From an uncultured Brachybacterium sp. (lineage in GTDB: Bacteria > Actinomycetota > Actinomycetes > Actinomycetales > Dermabacteraceae), in the NCBI RefSeq assembly GCF_947500705.1, contig NZ_CANMSY010000002.1, forward strand, positions 62,001-126,000: a stretch of DNA of 64,000 nt, in the 5' to 3' direction. Made by a program: the position numbers and the translations under genes. Under the pieces are notes generated by a model, which ran no database searches, had not been told where the DNA came from, and was given only the letters and a program-made list of their open reading frames with translations. Shown in pieces: positions 46,734-55,679 of this stretch; position 1 is the first letter of the stretch, and every line of letters begins with the position of its first letter.

Positions 46734-47591
46734 ATGTCCCGACGTGACCGCGCACGCCGCGCCGCCTTCGAGCAGCTCGGACCGCTCGATGCCCTGATCC
46801 CCATCTCGACCGGGACCGCCCGGCTGACCCTCGAGAACGACGGGTCGGTGCTGCTGGACGTCAACGGGGTCCCCTCCTCCCATCTCCACCCGGACCCGGA
46901 GCACCTGGTCTTCGAGTACATGCGGTGGATGTTGCTGGTGATCGACCGTCATCTCGAGGGCCCCGGGAGCGGAGGGCCCGGCCCGGCCGGTGACGGGCCG
47001 GCGACCCAGCTCGCGCATCTCGGCGGCGGCGGCTGCTCGCTCCCGCGGGCGATCGCCTCGCGCCATCCGCGCACGCGCCAGATCGTGGTGGAGATCGATG
47101 AGCTGCTCGCGCAGCAGGTGCGGATCTGGTTCGACCTCCCCCGCTCCCCGCAGCTGCGGGTGCGCACCGAGGATGCCCTCAGCGCCCTGAGCTCCTGGCG
47201 CGAGGATCGTTTCGACGTGCTGGTGCGAGATGTGTTCGCCGGTTCGCTCACGCCGCCGGAGCTCATCACCGTGCAGGCCGCGGAGCACGCGGACCGGGTG
47301 CTGCGCGATGGCGGCCTCTATCTGGCCAACTGCGCCGCCCCGCCCGGAACGGGGCTGATGGCGGATGAGGTCGCCACCCTGTCCGCCGTCTTCCCGCATG
47401 TCGGCGTCATCGCCGAGCCGGCGCACCTTTCGGGCAAGCGGCGTGGGAACTGTGTGCTGCTCGCGTCCCGGCGACCGCTGCCCGAGGCCATCGACCGGGA
47501 TCTGCGCTCCGATGCGGTGTCGGTGCGGCTGGCCCGCACGGCGCAGGTCGACGCCCTCGCGCGGGCCGGCCGGGTGCTCGGGGCCGACTGA
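46734..47591 (+). CDS. Spermidine-synthase-like methyltransferase-fold protein
   Basis: A 285-residue Rossmann protein of the spermidine synthase superfamily. The nucleotide loop is LGGGGCSLPRAIASRHP (about residues 97-113) and an acidic residue ends the next strand (IVVEIDEL). FDVLVRDVFAGSLTPPEL occupies the place where aminopropyltransferases have their catalytic Asp. The N-terminal beta domain is short. Such stand-alone actinobacterial proteins are annotated as spermidine synthase, but polyamine activity is unproven and a methyltransferase role is possible. The ATG is preferred over the overlapping GTG three bases earlier because of the TAGAGT spacing. Confidence 0.75.
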   Translation: MSRRDRARRAAFEQLGPLDALIPISTGTARLTLENDGSVLLDVNGVPSSHLHPDPEHLVFEYMRWMLLVIDRHLEGPGSGGPGPAGDGPATQLAHLGGGGCSLPRAIASRHPRTRQIVVEIDELLAQQVRIWFDLPRSPQLRVRTEDALSALSSWREDRFDVLVRDVFAGSLTPPELITVQAAEHADRVLRDGGLYLANCAAPPGTGLMADEVATLSAVFPHVGVIAEPAHLSGKRRGNCVLLASRRPLPEAIDRDLRSDAVSVRLARTAQVDALARAGRVLGAD

Positions 47592-47644
47592 CGGGACCGC
47601 GGGCTGACGGGACCACGGGCGGGCCACTGCTCCACCTACGACAG

Positions 47645-47681
47645 CGGACCGGGCAGGAGCATGAAGCTCCTGCCCGGTCCG
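47645..47681. terminator. Bidirectional terminator between the spermidine-synthase-like and cold-shock genes
   Basis: Perfect 16-bp inverted repeat (cggaccgggcaggagc and its complement, loop atgaa). It lies 54 bases after one stop codon and 26 bases after the other, between convergent genes. Confidence 0.88.
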
Positions 47682-47706
47682 TGAGAGTTAGCGGGGACGC
47701 CGTCGG

Positions 47707-47910
47707 TCAGACCGGGCGGACCTGCTCGGCCTGCGGGCCCTTATCTCCCTGAGTGACCTCGAACTCCACACGCTGACCTTCGTCGAGCGCGCGGTAGCCA
47801 TCCATGTCGATCTTGCTGTGATGAACGAAGACGTCTGCGCCGCCTCCGTCGATCTCGATGAATCCGAAGCCCTTTTCGGCGTTGAACCACTTGACCGAGC
47901 CCTGTGCCAT
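47707..47910 (-). CDS. Cold-shock domain protein (Csp family)
   Basis: Single cold-shock domain of 67 residues that binds single-stranded RNA and DNA, acting as an RNA chaperone. [20 protein letters not shown] holds the RNP1 motif and [12 protein letters not shown]2. AAGGTGA precedes the ATG at 47910. A long leader (about 160 bases) from the predicted promoter is typical of csp mRNAs, which fold to control translation with temperature. Confidence 0.96.
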   Translation of the reverse strand: MAQGSVKWFNAEKGFGFIEIDGGGADVFVHHSKIDMDGYRALDEGQRVEFEVTQGDKGPQAEQVRPV

Positions 47911-48070
47911 ACCTGTCACCTTCTGTGTCGTCCTCCACCGATCGCACGACGCGATCGCGGTGCCGCGTGACGCCGTCCCCCGCCGAGGCGGGTGGCGCAT
48001 TGGTGCATGCCGTACTGCTGTGCCGAAGCACCGTCGTCGGACTGTCCTGCTGGACCTGCATCACTGCAAC
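47911..48070 (-). promoter_or_regulatory. Long 5' leader of the cold-shock gene
   Basis: The stretch between the predicted transcription start near 48070 and the ribosome binding site. It has no gene and contains several short GC-rich complementary segments. A temperature-responsive structure is an inference from the gene family. Confidence 0.4.
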
Positions 48071-48076
48071 GCCGCC

Positions 48077-48105
48077 ATTCTGCCACGACCGTGGCCCGGT
48101 TCACA
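48077..48105 (-). promoter_or_regulatory. Promoter of the cold-shock gene
   Basis: On the minus strand TGTGAA (48100-48105), 17 bases, then CAGAAT (48077-48082) preceded by TGG, a near-consensus extended -10. Confidence 0.6.
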
Positions 48106-48185
48106 CGGACTGAGGCAAGACGTGATCACGAAGCCGTAACGAACTCAGCCTGGGGCGGGGGCCCATCGCATGCAGAACCTCGCGC

Positions 48186-49160
48186 TCAGCTGGAGAAGGG
48201 CTCGTCCGGCGAGTTCCCGTCGTGGTCGGCGAGGAAGCGCTCGAAGTGCTCACCGATCTCCTCTGCGGTCGGGAGATCCATCGTGGTCGCGAGCGGCGAC
48301 TGGTCACTCTCGCTCATCGCGTCGTACTGCTCCTCGAGGGCCCCGACGATCTGACGCACCTCCGCGTTCTGGGCGAGGCTCCCCTGCAGCGCGACGGTGG
48401 CTGCGTCGGTGAGGTCGCCGAGATGCACCAGCGGCAGATCGAGCTCCGCCGCCTCGCTGACCCGGCGCAGCAGTGCCAGCGCACCGGCCGGGAAGTCGGT
48501 GCGTGTGAGGTAGTGCGGCACCTGTGCCGCATAGCCCATCGCAGGGTGACCCGCCCGTCCCAGCCTGTGCTCCAGCAGAGCGCTGAAGGCGGCCGGGAGG
48601 ATCAGCTCCCCGGGATCCTCGTCCCCGCTCTCGGGAGCGGTGCCGGGCGCAGGGGTGGGACGCGTGTTCGGCCTGCCCAGCAGCGCGGGGTCGTTCGCAT
48701 GGGCGAAGAGCCCGATGGGTCGGGTGTGCGGCACCGCCATTGGCACCGCCTGCATGCCCACCACCCGCTCCACCTCGAAGAACTCGACGAGGTCGATCAG
48801 CGCCTCGGACAGTCGGCGCCACTGCAGATCCGGCTCCGGGCCGTCGAGGAAGAGGAACGGCCGATCGCGCTCGTCATACATCAGCGACAGCGTCAGCTCA
48901 GGGAGCTCGACATCCACATAGGAGGTGCCGTCGAAGGTCGCCCGAGGACGAGCACCTCGGTAGTCCAGCAGCTCGTCGGTATCGAAGGACACCAGGCGCA
49001 GGTGGCGCAGCTCATCACGCAGATAGGTCGCCGCGATGCGGCAGGCATTGCCCGCATCCACCATCCCCGGCAGGGCATGGACCAGGGTGAGGCCAGTTCG
49101 CGGGACGGCCTCCAGCACTTCGGTGGCTTCGAAGCGGTAGAGATCACGGGGGTCGCGCAT
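48186..49160 (-). CDS. PAC2 family protein
   Basis: A 324-residue protein of the PAC2 (proteasome-assembly-chaperone-like) family, widespread in actinobacteria with unknown function. AGGAG seven bases upstream fixes the ATG at 49160. The N-terminal half shows LVHALPGMVDAGNACRIAATYL, VSFDTDELLDYRGARP and ERVVGMQAVPMAVPHTRP, the family's conserved blocks. A Pro/Glu-rich insert and the helical region QGSLAQNAEVRQIVGALEEQ follow. It is divergent from helD. No proteasome genes are in the window. Confidence 0.87.
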   Translation of the reverse strand: MRDPRDLYRFEATEVLEAVPRTGLTLVHALPGMVDAGNACRIAATYLRDELRHLRLVSFDTDELLDYRGARPRATFDGTSYVDVELPELTLSLMYDERDRPFLFLDGPEPDLQWRRLSEALIDLVEFFEVERVVGMQAVPMAVPHTRPIGLFAHANDPALLGRPNTRPTPAPGTAPESGDEDPGELILPAAFSALLEHRLGRAGHPAMGYAAQVPHYLTRTDFPAGALALLRRVSEAAELDLPLVHLGDLTDAATVALQGSLAQNAEVRQIVGALEEQYDAMSESDQSPLATTMDLPTAEEIGEHFERFLADHDGNSPDEPFSS

Positions 49161-49229
49161 CGCGGACTCCTCCCTCGCGGCCGTCTGGATGTCGGTGACC
49201 TGATGGCACGCGCACCCAGGCCCGTCCAC

Positions 49230-49235
49230 CATAAT
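49230..49235 (+). promoter_or_regulatory. -10 element upstream of helD
   Basis: CATAAT on the plus strand. Transcription would start about 49242-49244, at the GTG of a short upstream reading frame. No good -35 is seen. Confidence 0.4.
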
Positions 49236-49243
49236 GGACCACC

Positions 49244-49327
49244 GTGCTTCGCCGACCCGGGGTCCGCCCGGTGAGTGCGCGGCATGAGGACGCAAAGGCG
49301 GAAAGGCAGAGCTGTGGACGACGCTGA
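49244..49327 (+). CDS. Possible upstream ORF overlapping helD
   Basis: A 27-codon frame (GTG, Arg-rich product beginning MLRRPGVRPVSAR, TGA stop at 49325-49327). It begins where transcription probably starts and overlaps the helD GTG by 14 bases in another frame. It may be a leader peptide whose translation affects helD, or chance. There is no ribosome binding site; it would have to be leaderless. Confidence 0.25.
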   Translation: MLRRPGVRPVSARHEDAKAERQSCGRR

Positions 49328-51557
49328 GGGACAGATCGCCCGGGAGATCGCGCGCGAGCAGGCGTACGCCGACCGGCTCTACACCCGACTCGACGAGCTG
49401 ATGGTCCAGGTCGAGCGGAACCTGGATCAGATCCAGGGATCGCAGAACGCCTCGACCCACCAGAACCGTTCCGAGAGGGACTCGTTCATGGCGCTGTACG
49501 AGGACCGCCTCGCGCTGCTGCGCTCGGTCGCCCGCAGCGTCGTCTTCGGACGGCTGGACATGGACGACGCCGCCCGCCACTACATCGGCCGCATCGGACT
49601 GTTCACGGCGGAGCGCGAGCAGCTGCTTGTGGACTGGCGCGCCCCGGCCGCGGCTGCCTTCTACCGTGCCACCAGCAATGAGCGGCTCGAGGTGCGGCTG
49701 CGTCGTCATCTGATCAACCGCGGTCGCACCGTGATCGGCCTCGAGGACGACGTCCTGGACCAGACCGTCCTCGATGACCCCGATCACGATGTGGTGCTCC
49801 AGGGCGAGGGCGCCCTGCTGGCCGCGGTCTCCGGCAAGCGCACCGGACGCATGGGCGACATCGTCGCCACCATCCAGGGCGAGCAGGATCGGATCATCCG
49901 CTCCGAGAACCGTGGGGTGATGGTGGTCCAGGGCGGTCCCGGCACCGGCAAGACCGCCGTCGCCCTGCACCGCGCCGCCTATCTGCTGTACACCCACCGT
50001 CGACGCCTTGAGCACACCGGCGTGCTGATCATGGCGCCGACGCCCGGGTTCCTGCGCTACATCGAGCGTGTGCTGCCGAGCCTCGGCGAGTCCGGGGTGG
50101 TGATGCTCACCCCCGGCGAGCTGTTCCCCGGAGTAGAGACCTTCCTGCATGACACCGACGAGGTCGCGCGCCTCAAGGGCGACATCGCGATGGCCGAGCT
50201 GCTCTCCCGTGCGGTCAAGCAGCGACAGGTGGTCCCGCAGGCGGACATCCGGCTGCGGATCGACGGCACCCCCATCACCCTGACCCGGGAGGCGGTCCGC
50301 GCTGCCCGCCGCGAGGCGCGAGCCACCCACAAACCGCACAACTCCGCGCGCGCCGTCTTCGTACGCGCGGCGATGGACCGGCTCGTGGACAAGTACGAGA
50401 AGTCGTTGCGCAGCCAGGGCCACACGGTGGTCCCCGAGGATCGTGCGGACCTGCTCGCGGATCTCCGCAGCGACCCCGAGATCAAGCGCCAGCTGAACCT
50501 GGCCTGGCTGCCCTACTCTCCGCAGGGTTTCCTCCGGATCCTGTTCTCCCGCCCGGAACGCCTGCGGGAGGTCGCCCCCCGCAGCCTCGCAGACCGGGTG
50601 GAGCTCCTGGTGCGATCCAAGGATGCGCCCTGGACCGTGGAGGACGTCCCGCTGCTCGACGAGGTCGCGGAGCTCCTCGGAGAGGACTCCGCCCCGGCCG
50701 AGGCGCGGGCCCGGGACGATGCCGAGCGTCGCAAGGCCGATGTCGACTACGCCCGCAAGGTCATCGAGAACGTCGACACCTCCGGGATGATCCGGGCCGA
50801 GGACCTCGCGGACCAGGTCAGTCAGGCGAGGGACGGGAGGACCCTCGCCGAGCGGGCCTCCTCGGAGCGCAGCTGGACCTACGGCCATGTCGTGGTCGAC
50901 GAAGCTCAGGAGCACTCTCCCATGAGCTGGCGTGCGCTCATGAGGCGTGCACCCACGAAGTCGTTCACGGTGGTCGGGGACGTCGCGCAGACCTCCTCCG
51001 CCGGTGGCACCGACTCCTGGTCGGCCGCACTCTCCCCCTATATCCAGGACCGTCTGCAGATCGAGCACCTCACGGTCAACTACCGCACCCCGAGCCGGAT
51101 CATGGATCGAGCCGTGGCGATGGCCCGCGCGCACAACCTCCCGGTGACCGAGGTGAGCTCGGTGCGCGAAGGCGATCGTGATCCTCGCATCGAGCGCACC
51201 GAGAGCTCTGCGCTGACCGCTTCGACCGCCGATGCGGTCGTCACCGTGCACGCGGAGCGGCTGGGCCGTCTCGCCGTGATCGTCGCCGACGAGCGCATCA
51301 GCGCGATCGCCGCCGAGCTGCGCTCCCGCAGCGGGCTGCCGAAGGTGGGCGTGGGATCCGCTGGCGTGGATGACGAGATCGCGGTGATGACCGCGCAGGA
51401 TGCCAAGGGCCTCGAATTCGACGCTGTCGTGCTGGTGGAGCCTGCCGAGCTGATCGATGCCCACGGGGCCGGGGATCTCTACGTGGCGATGAGCCGATCC
51501 ACCCAGCATCTCGGCGTGGTCCATGCGCGCGAGCTCCCTGCCGGCATGGCTGGCTGA
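49314..51557 (+). CDS. helD: RNA polymerase recycling helicase HelD (UvrD-like)
   Basis: Superfamily 1 motor that removes stalled RNA polymerase from DNA; some actinobacterial homologues give rifampicin tolerance. Length is 747 residues from the GTG at 49314, which has AAAGG eight bases upstream; an ATG at 49284 is an alternative. The N-terminal coiled coil (about 5-60) would reach into the polymerase secondary channel. Walker A is VVQGGPGTGKTAVALHRAAY, Walker B VVVDEAQEHSPMSW, followed by FTVVGDVAQTSSAGG, the NYRTPSRI motif and the C-terminal AQDAKGLEFDAVVLVEP and LYVAMSRSTQHLGVV. Confidence 0.92.
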   Translation: MDDAEGQIAREIAREQAYADRLYTRLDELMVQVERNLDQIQGSQNASTHQNRSERDSFMALYEDRLALLRSVARSVVFGRLDMDDAARHYIGRIGLFTAEREQLLVDWRAPAAAAFYRATSNERLEVRLRRHLINRGRTVIGLEDDVLDQTVLDDPDHDVVLQGEGALLAAVSGKRTGRMGDIVATIQGEQDRIIRSENRGVMVVQGGPGTGKTAVALHRAAYLLYTHRRRLEHTGVLIMAPTPGFLRYIERVLPSLGESGVVMLTPGELFPGVETFLHDTDEVARLKGDIAMAELLSRAVKQRQVVPQADIRLRIDGTPITLTREAVRAARREARATHKPHNSARAVFVRAAMDRLVDKYEKSLRSQGHTVVPEDRADLLADLRSDPEIKRQLNLAWLPYSPQGFLRILFSRPERLREVAPRSLADRVELLVRSKDAPWTVEDVPLLDEVAELLGEDSAPAEARARDDAERRKADVDYARKVIENVDTSGMIRAEDLADQVSQARDGRTLAERASSERSWTYGHVVVDEAQEHSPMSWRALMRRAPTKSFTVVGDVAQTSSAGGTDSWSAALSPYIQDRLQIEHLTVNYRTPSRIMDRAVAMARAHNLPVTEVSSVREGDRDPRIERTESSALTASTADAVVTVHAERLGRLAVIVADERISAIAAELRSRSGLPKVGVGSAGVDDEIAVMTAQDAKGLEFDAVVLVEPAELIDAHGAGDLYVAMSRSTQHLGVVHARELPAGMAG

Positions 51558-51597
51558 GAACCCTCGCCCGCCCCCCCGACGACCCTTCGGAGACAGG

Positions 51598-51635
51598 GAT
51601 CGGCGGCCGTGGCTTCCCCTCCACGACCGCCGATC
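51598..51635. terminator. Bidirectional terminator between helD and nrdR
   Basis: Fifteen-base arms (starting gatcggcgg) with one mismatch and an 8-base loop, 41 bases after helD and 134 bases past the nrdR stop in the opposite sense. Confidence 0.7.
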
Positions 51636-51768
51636 AGGTGTGCGCTGCGTGAGCGCACGAGGCATATCTTAAGCGCAGGATCCGGTGCTCAGGCGCCAGG
51701 TCCACAAAATCCACCCATCCCGCACGATCTGGCGGCGGAGGCACCCCTGTGGGCCCGCCCCGCTCAGC

Positions 51769-52248
51769 TCAGACGGAGGCACCCTCGATGCCCGCGCCGT
51801 GCAGGCCTTCGGCACGCAGACGTGCAATCGCGGCCTCGAAGTCCTCGAGCGAGTCGAACGCCTGGTACACGCTGGCGAAGCGCAGATAGGCGACGACATC
51901 AAGCTCCTGGAGCGGCTGCAGGATCGACAGGCCCACCTGATGCGCATCGATCTCTGCGAGCCCGCTCGAACGGATGCTCTCCTCGACGCGCTGAGCGAGC
52001 ATGGCCAGCTGATCATCGCTGACCGGACGTCCCTGACAGGCCTTGCGCACCCCGGAGATCACCTTCGCCCGACTGAACGGCTCGCTGACCCCGGAGCGCT
52101 TGAGCACCGACAGCGACGCAGTCTCCGAGGTGGAGAAGCGCCGGGAGCAGTTGGGGCACTGACGACGGCGACGGATCGTCGCACCGTCATCAGACGTGCG
52201 CGAGTCCACGACGCGCGAATCGGAGTGGCGACAGAACGGACAGTGCAT
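51769..52248 (-). CDS. nrdR: Transcriptional repressor NrdR
   Basis: Zinc-ribbon/ATP-cone repressor of ribonucleotide reductase genes, 159 residues. Zinc ligands are Cys3, Cys6, Cys31 and Cys34 in [11 protein letters not shown] and [12 protein letters not shown]. The ATP-cone domain begins [20 protein letters not shown], and the protein ends with [21 protein letters not shown] stands six bases before the ATG, and ribosome-binding potential is weak, so it may be leaderless. The order lexA, LysM gene, nrdR matches Mycobacterium. Confidence 0.95.
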   Translation of the reverse strand: MHCPFCRHSDSRVVDSRTSDDGATIRRRRQCPNCSRRFSTSETASLSVLKRSGVSEPFSRAKVISGVRKACQGRPVSDDQLAMLAQRVEESIRSSGLAEIDAHQVGLSILQPLQELDVVAYLRFASVYQAFDSLEDFEAAIARLRAEGLHGAGIEGASV

Positions 52249-52254
52249 CCGCCC

Positions 52255-52260
52255 AGGGTA
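52255..52260 (-). promoter_or_regulatory. -10 box directly upstream of nrdR
   Basis: TACCCT, six bases, ATG, within the 3' end region of the LysM gene's frame. This suggests that nrdR has its own leaderless transcript besides any SOS read-through. Confidence 0.4.
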
Positions 52261-52276
52261 CCGGCATCGGATCCGC

Positions 52277-52672
52277 TCAGCGGCTCGCATCTCCTGGAAC
52301 GGGCAGCTCGATCTGCTGGCCCGCGGTCACCCGGCCGGTGGGCAGGTGGTTGAGGGTGCGCACCTCTGCGACGAACTCCTGCTCGCTCATGGCCTCCGGA
52401 GCGAACTCCTCCGCGTAGCCCCAGAGGGTGTCCCCCGCCTCGACCGTGATCGTGACGGGCTGCTCGGACTCGGTCCCGGCCAGCGCCGCGGGAAGATCCA
52501 CCGTGAGCAGCACGGCGGCTGCCACGAGCAGTCCCAGCAGGAACGCGAGGCCGGTGAGGAGCAGTCGTCCCCGCCGGGTGGGCACGAGTCGAACGCGTGC
52601 TCGAGCTGCATCCTCGGCGCGCTGCTCGTGCTGCGGCGGAAGAGGGAGGACCATGACGGTACCGGTATGCAT
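52277..52672 (-). CDS. LysM membrane protein, probable SOS division inhibitor
   Basis: A 131-residue protein with a basic cytoplasmic N-terminus, one membrane span (about 37-60, [20 protein letters not shown]) and an extracytoplasmic LysM domain (about 72-125, [17 protein letters not shown] and [20 protein letters not shown]). It is divergent from lexA, and a perfect GAAC-N4-GTTC LexA box overlaps its AGGAG ribosome binding site. Position and architecture match YneA of Bacillus and Rv2719c of Mycobacterium, SOS-induced proteins that block septation. The function here is inferred from these parallels. Confidence 0.85.
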   Translation of the reverse strand: MHTGTVMVLPLPPQHEQRAEDAARARVRLVPTRRGRLLLTGLAFLLGLLVAAAVLLTVDLPAALAGTESEQPVTITVEAGDTLWGYAEEFAPEAMSEQEFVAEVRTLNHLPTGRVTAGQQIELPVPGDASR

Positions 52673-52676
52673 ATCC

Positions 52677-52688
52677 GAACTCCTGTTC
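52677..52688. promoter_or_regulatory. LexA (SOS) box 1
   Basis: GAACTCCTGTTC, a perfect GAAC-N4-GTTC operator. It begins five bases upstream of the LysM gene ATG and overlaps its ribosome binding site. Confidence 0.85.
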
Positions 52689-52745
52689 GATCGAATGTAT
52701 GTGCGACTCTAACCCGACCGTCCAGCGACACGCAAGAGAAACATC

Positions 52746-52757
52746 GAACACCTGTTT
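52746..52757. promoter_or_regulatory. LexA (SOS) box 2
   Basis: GAACACCTGTTT, one mismatch from GAAC-N4-GTTC, 69 bases from box 1. It touches the -35 of the predicted lexA promoter, so LexA would block its own transcription. Confidence 0.8.
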
Positions 52758-52784
52758 GGCTTCTGCCTCGTGCCGCCCTACGCT
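52756..52784 (+). promoter_or_regulatory. lexA promoter
   Basis: TTGGCT, 17 bases, TACGCT. The -35 overlaps the end of LexA box 2. Confidence 0.5.
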
Positions 52785-52842
52785 GGGTCACACCACATAC
52801 GGAACCGCGAGGGTCCGACAGACGACGCCAGGAGGCCTCACG

Positions 52843-53544
52843 ATGACGCCGAGCACCCCCAAGCCGATCCGGTCCCGGGGCGAGGCCCCCGCCGACGAGC
52901 GCACCGAGGGGCTGACCCGGCGGCAGCGGCTGATCCTGGAGACGATCAACGCGGCGGTCGCTTCTCACGGCTACCCGCCCACCATGCGCGAGATCGGTGA
53001 TGCCGTGGGGCTGACCTCCTCCTCGTCAGTGGCCCATCAGCTGCAGTCCCTCGAGCGCAAGGGCTTCCTGCGCCGCGACCCCAAGCGACCCCGTGCGATG
53101 GAGGTCGTGATGCCGGAGGCCGACGACACCCCCGCGCCCCTGCCGGCACCGGCGCCCGAGCTCAGCCCGAACTCGGTGACGGTGCCGCTGGTGGGGCGGA
53201 TCGCCGCCGGCGTGCCGATCACCGCCGAGGAGCAGATCGAGGACGTCTTCACCCTGCCCCAGCGTCTGGTGGGCGACGGCGACCTCTTCCTGCTCCAGGT
53301 GGTCGGGGATTCGATGATCGATGCCGCCATCTGTGATGGTGACTGGGTCGTGGTGCGCTCGCAGAACTCCGCGGAGAAGGGCGAGATCGTCGCGGCGATG
53401 ATCGACGGCGAGGCCACCGTGAAAACGTTCGTGCAGCGCGACGACCACGTCTGGCTGATGCCCCACAATCCGGCCTTCGCACCGATCCTGGGTGATCACG
53501 CCGAGATCCTCGGGAAGATCGTGGCGGTGCTGCGCTCCGTCTGA
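52843..53544 (+). CDS. lexA: SOS repressor LexA
   Basis: Represses DNA-damage genes and cleaves itself when RecA is activated. Length is 233 residues; the ATG at 52843 has AGGAGG eight bases upstream. The winged helix-turn-helix domain reads [20 protein letters not shown] and [19 protein letters not shown]. The cleavage site is Ala122-Gly123 in GRIAAGVPI. The catalytic Ser157 lies in [16 protein letters not shown] and Lys194 in ATVKTF. Two LexA boxes lie upstream. Confidence 0.97.
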   Translation: MTPSTPKPIRSRGEAPADERTEGLTRRQRLILETINAAVASHGYPPTMREIGDAVGLTSSSSVAHQLQSLERKGFLRRDPKRPRAMEVVMPEADDTPAPLPAPAPELSPNSVTVPLVGRIAAGVPITAEEQIEDVFTLPQRLVGDGDLFLLQVVGDSMIDAAICDGDWVVVRSQNSAEKGEIVAAMIDGEATVKTFVQRDDHVWLMPHNPAFAPILGDHAEILGKIVAVLRSV

Positions 53545-53566
53545 GGCTCGTGAGGGTGCGCCGCGA

Positions 53567-55588
53567 TCAGCTCTCGGAGAGTCGGCGCAGCGCGCCGAGT
53601 GCCACCTCAGGGTCCGAGGTGGGCCACAGCGGGGGCATCGACTCCCGCAGATAGCCGCCGTAACGAGCGGTCGAGAGCCGCGGATCCAGCACGGCGACCA
53701 TCCCGCGGTCCGCCGTGGAGCGGATCAACCGCCCCGCTCCCTGGGCCAGCAGCAGGGCCGCGTGCTGAGCGGAGACTGCCATGAAGCCGTTCCCGCCGCG
53801 CTGCCCGATGCGTTCCTGGCGTGCTGAGGTGAGGGGATCATCCGGCCGCGGGAAGGGGATCCGGTCGATGGTGACCAGGCGCAGCGAGCGACCGGACACA
53901 TCCACGCCCTGCCACAGGGTGAGAGTTCCGAACAGGCTCGCATCCTCCTCCTCACGGAAGGTGCGCACCAGATTCGCCATCGAGTCCTCGCCCTGCACCG
54001 CGATCGTCAGATCGAGACGGGCTCGCACATGCTCGGCGGCGAGCTCAGCGCCCCGTCGCGAGGAGAACAGGCACAGCGCACCGCCCCGTGAGGCCTCGAC
54101 AAGCTCCGTGAGGTGGTCGAGCATCGCCGGGGAGGGTCCTTCGCGCCCCGGCTGCGGAAGGTGACGGGCGGTGTAGAGGATCCCCTGCCGGCGGTACTCG
54201 AAAGGACTGCCCACATCGAGTGCGGCCCAGGCGTTCGCGTCCTCCCTGGGCGGGAGCTCCGTCGGCTCCATGCGGGCTGCACGGGCCAGACCGACCTCCC
54301 CGGCAGCCGGCTCGAAGCGACCTCCGAGGGCCAGGGTGGCGGAGGTGAGCACCGCCGTGCGGTCCTCGAGGATCGCCCCGCGCATCGCCCCGGCGACGCT
54401 CAACGGAGCCACCTGGATGCTCGAGCGTCCGGTCGCCGGGGAGTGCGCGATGGAGACCACGTCATCCTCATCGGGGGCTGCGAGCCGTTCGCAGACGTCG
54501 ATGATCTCCTGCAGGTTCGCTCGCACCGTCTTGCGGGCGCCGGCGGAGGAGTCGTCCCCCGCATCCTTCGCGTCGGAATGGGCGGTGCGGGCCTCGACGC
54601 GGAGCTGGGTGATCGCGTCGGCGAGCCGCGCCGGGAGGTCGCCGATCACGCGCCCATCGGGAGAGAGCTCGAGCGCTTCCCGCAGCTCCTCGGAGGCGTC
54701 GTCCAGGGCAGTGCCCGCCACGCCGAGACCACGCAGGTCCCGCACCGTGCCCCGGAGCATGCCGGGGGTGAGCACGTCCGTGACGGCGCTGGTCACCCGG
54801 GCCGAGAGGTCATGCGCCTCGTCGAAGACGACCACATCGTGGTCCGGGATGATGCCGTGGTTGTCGAACGCATCGATCGCGAGCAGCGCATGGTTGGTGA
54901 CCACGATGTCGACCTCGCGCGCGAGCTCCCGGCTGCGCTCGGCGAAGCAGTCCTCGAACATCGGGCAGCTGCTGCCGATGCACTGGTTGCCGGTCACCGA
55001 GACCTGCCGCCAGGCGCGGTCGGAGACGGCATCCTGGAGCGAGTCCCGATCCCCGCTGTCCGTCTCCTCGGACCATTCCCGCAGCCGCCGCACCTGGTCA
55101 CCGAGGCGCTCGCTCCCGGTGCGTGCCGGATCATTGGAGGCCTCGGCGAACAGTGCCCCGGCTTCCACGTCGACCGGATACCCACCGGCGATCTTGTGCT
55201 TGCACAGGTAGTTGGCTCGGCCCTTGAGCAGCGCGTAGGTAGGTGTGCGCGGCAGATGCGGGGCCACCGCCTCGACCAGGAGCGGGAGGTCCTTGCGCAC
55301 GATCTGGGTCTGCAGCGCGATGGTCGCGGTGGAGATCACGACCGGACGCCCGCTGACCAGCGCGTGGCGCAGCGCCGGCACCAGATAGGCGAGGGACTTG
55401 CCGGTGCCGGTGCCTGCCTGCACCAGCAGATGGCGACCGCCGGACATCGCCAGATCCACGGATTCCGCCATCGCCTGCTGGCCCGGACGGGGTGCTCCGC
55501 CGATCGCTGTCACGGCGGCGTCCATCAAGGTGGACAGGGGAATCTCACCAGCCGCGGGAGACGCGGGATGGTCGGTGGCGGCGGTCAT
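53567..55588 (-). CDS. ATP-dependent helicase, DinG/XPD family
   Basis: Superfamily 2 DNA helicase, 673 residues from the ATG at 55588. The Q-like and Walker A region reads RPGQQAMAESVDL and VQAGTGTGKSLAYLVPAL. The DEAH box is VVFDEAHDLSARV. Four cysteines in NYLCKHK and QCIGSSCPMFEDCF fit an iron-sulfur cluster. The C-terminal motor domain has LFGTLTLWQGVDVSG and LLLAQGAGRLIRS. It probably acts on damaged or structured DNA. TACGCT lies six bases before the ATG, with no Shine-Dalgarno sequence. Confidence 0.9.
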   Translation of the reverse strand: MTAATDHPASPAAGEIPLSTLMDAAVTAIGGAPRPGQQAMAESVDLAMSGGRHLLVQAGTGTGKSLAYLVPALRHALVSGRPVVISTATIALQTQIVRKDLPLLVEAVAPHLPRTPTYALLKGRANYLCKHKIAGGYPVDVEAGALFAEASNDPARTGSERLGDQVRRLREWSEETDSGDRDSLQDAVSDRAWRQVSVTGNQCIGSSCPMFEDCFAERSRELAREVDIVVTNHALLAIDAFDNHGIIPDHDVVVFDEAHDLSARVTSAVTDVLTPGMLRGTVRDLRGLGVAGTALDDASEELREALELSPDGRVIGDLPARLADAITQLRVEARTAHSDAKDAGDDSSAGARKTVRANLQEIIDVCERLAAPDEDDVVSIAHSPATGRSSIQVAPLSVAGAMRGAILEDRTAVLTSATLALGGRFEPAAGEVGLARAARMEPTELPPREDANAWAALDVGSPFEYRRQGILYTARHLPQPGREGPSPAMLDHLTELVEASRGGALCLFSSRRGAELAAEHVRARLDLTIAVQGEDSMANLVRTFREEEDASLFGTLTLWQGVDVSGRSLRLVTIDRIPFPRPDDPLTSARQERIGQRGGNGFMAVSAQHAALLLAQGAGRLIRSTADRGMVAVLDPRLSTARYGGYLRESMPPLWPTSDPEVALGALRRLSES

Positions 55589-55594
55589 CAGGTC

Positions 55595-55600
55595 AGCGTA
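55595..55600 (-). promoter_or_regulatory. -10 box of a probable leaderless mRNA (DinG-type helicase gene)
   Basis: TACGCT, six bases, ATG. Confidence 0.5.
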
Positions 55601-55679
55601 TCCGCGTCCTGTCTCCCGTTGCCTCAGGCGCCAACCGACAGGCCTGTCCGCTGCCGCACATCTCTCGCAGCACTTCTGT

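Noticed and set aside
48186..51665. 1159-codon minus-strand frame covering helD and the PAC2 gene
   Set aside because: Only its last 324 codons (the PAC2 gene) have family signatures; the rest is antisense to helD.
55637..55648. Perfect 12-bp palindrome gacaggcctgtc between hflX and the helicase gene
   Set aside because: No loop for a terminator and no known operator match; recorded as unexplained and possibly chance.
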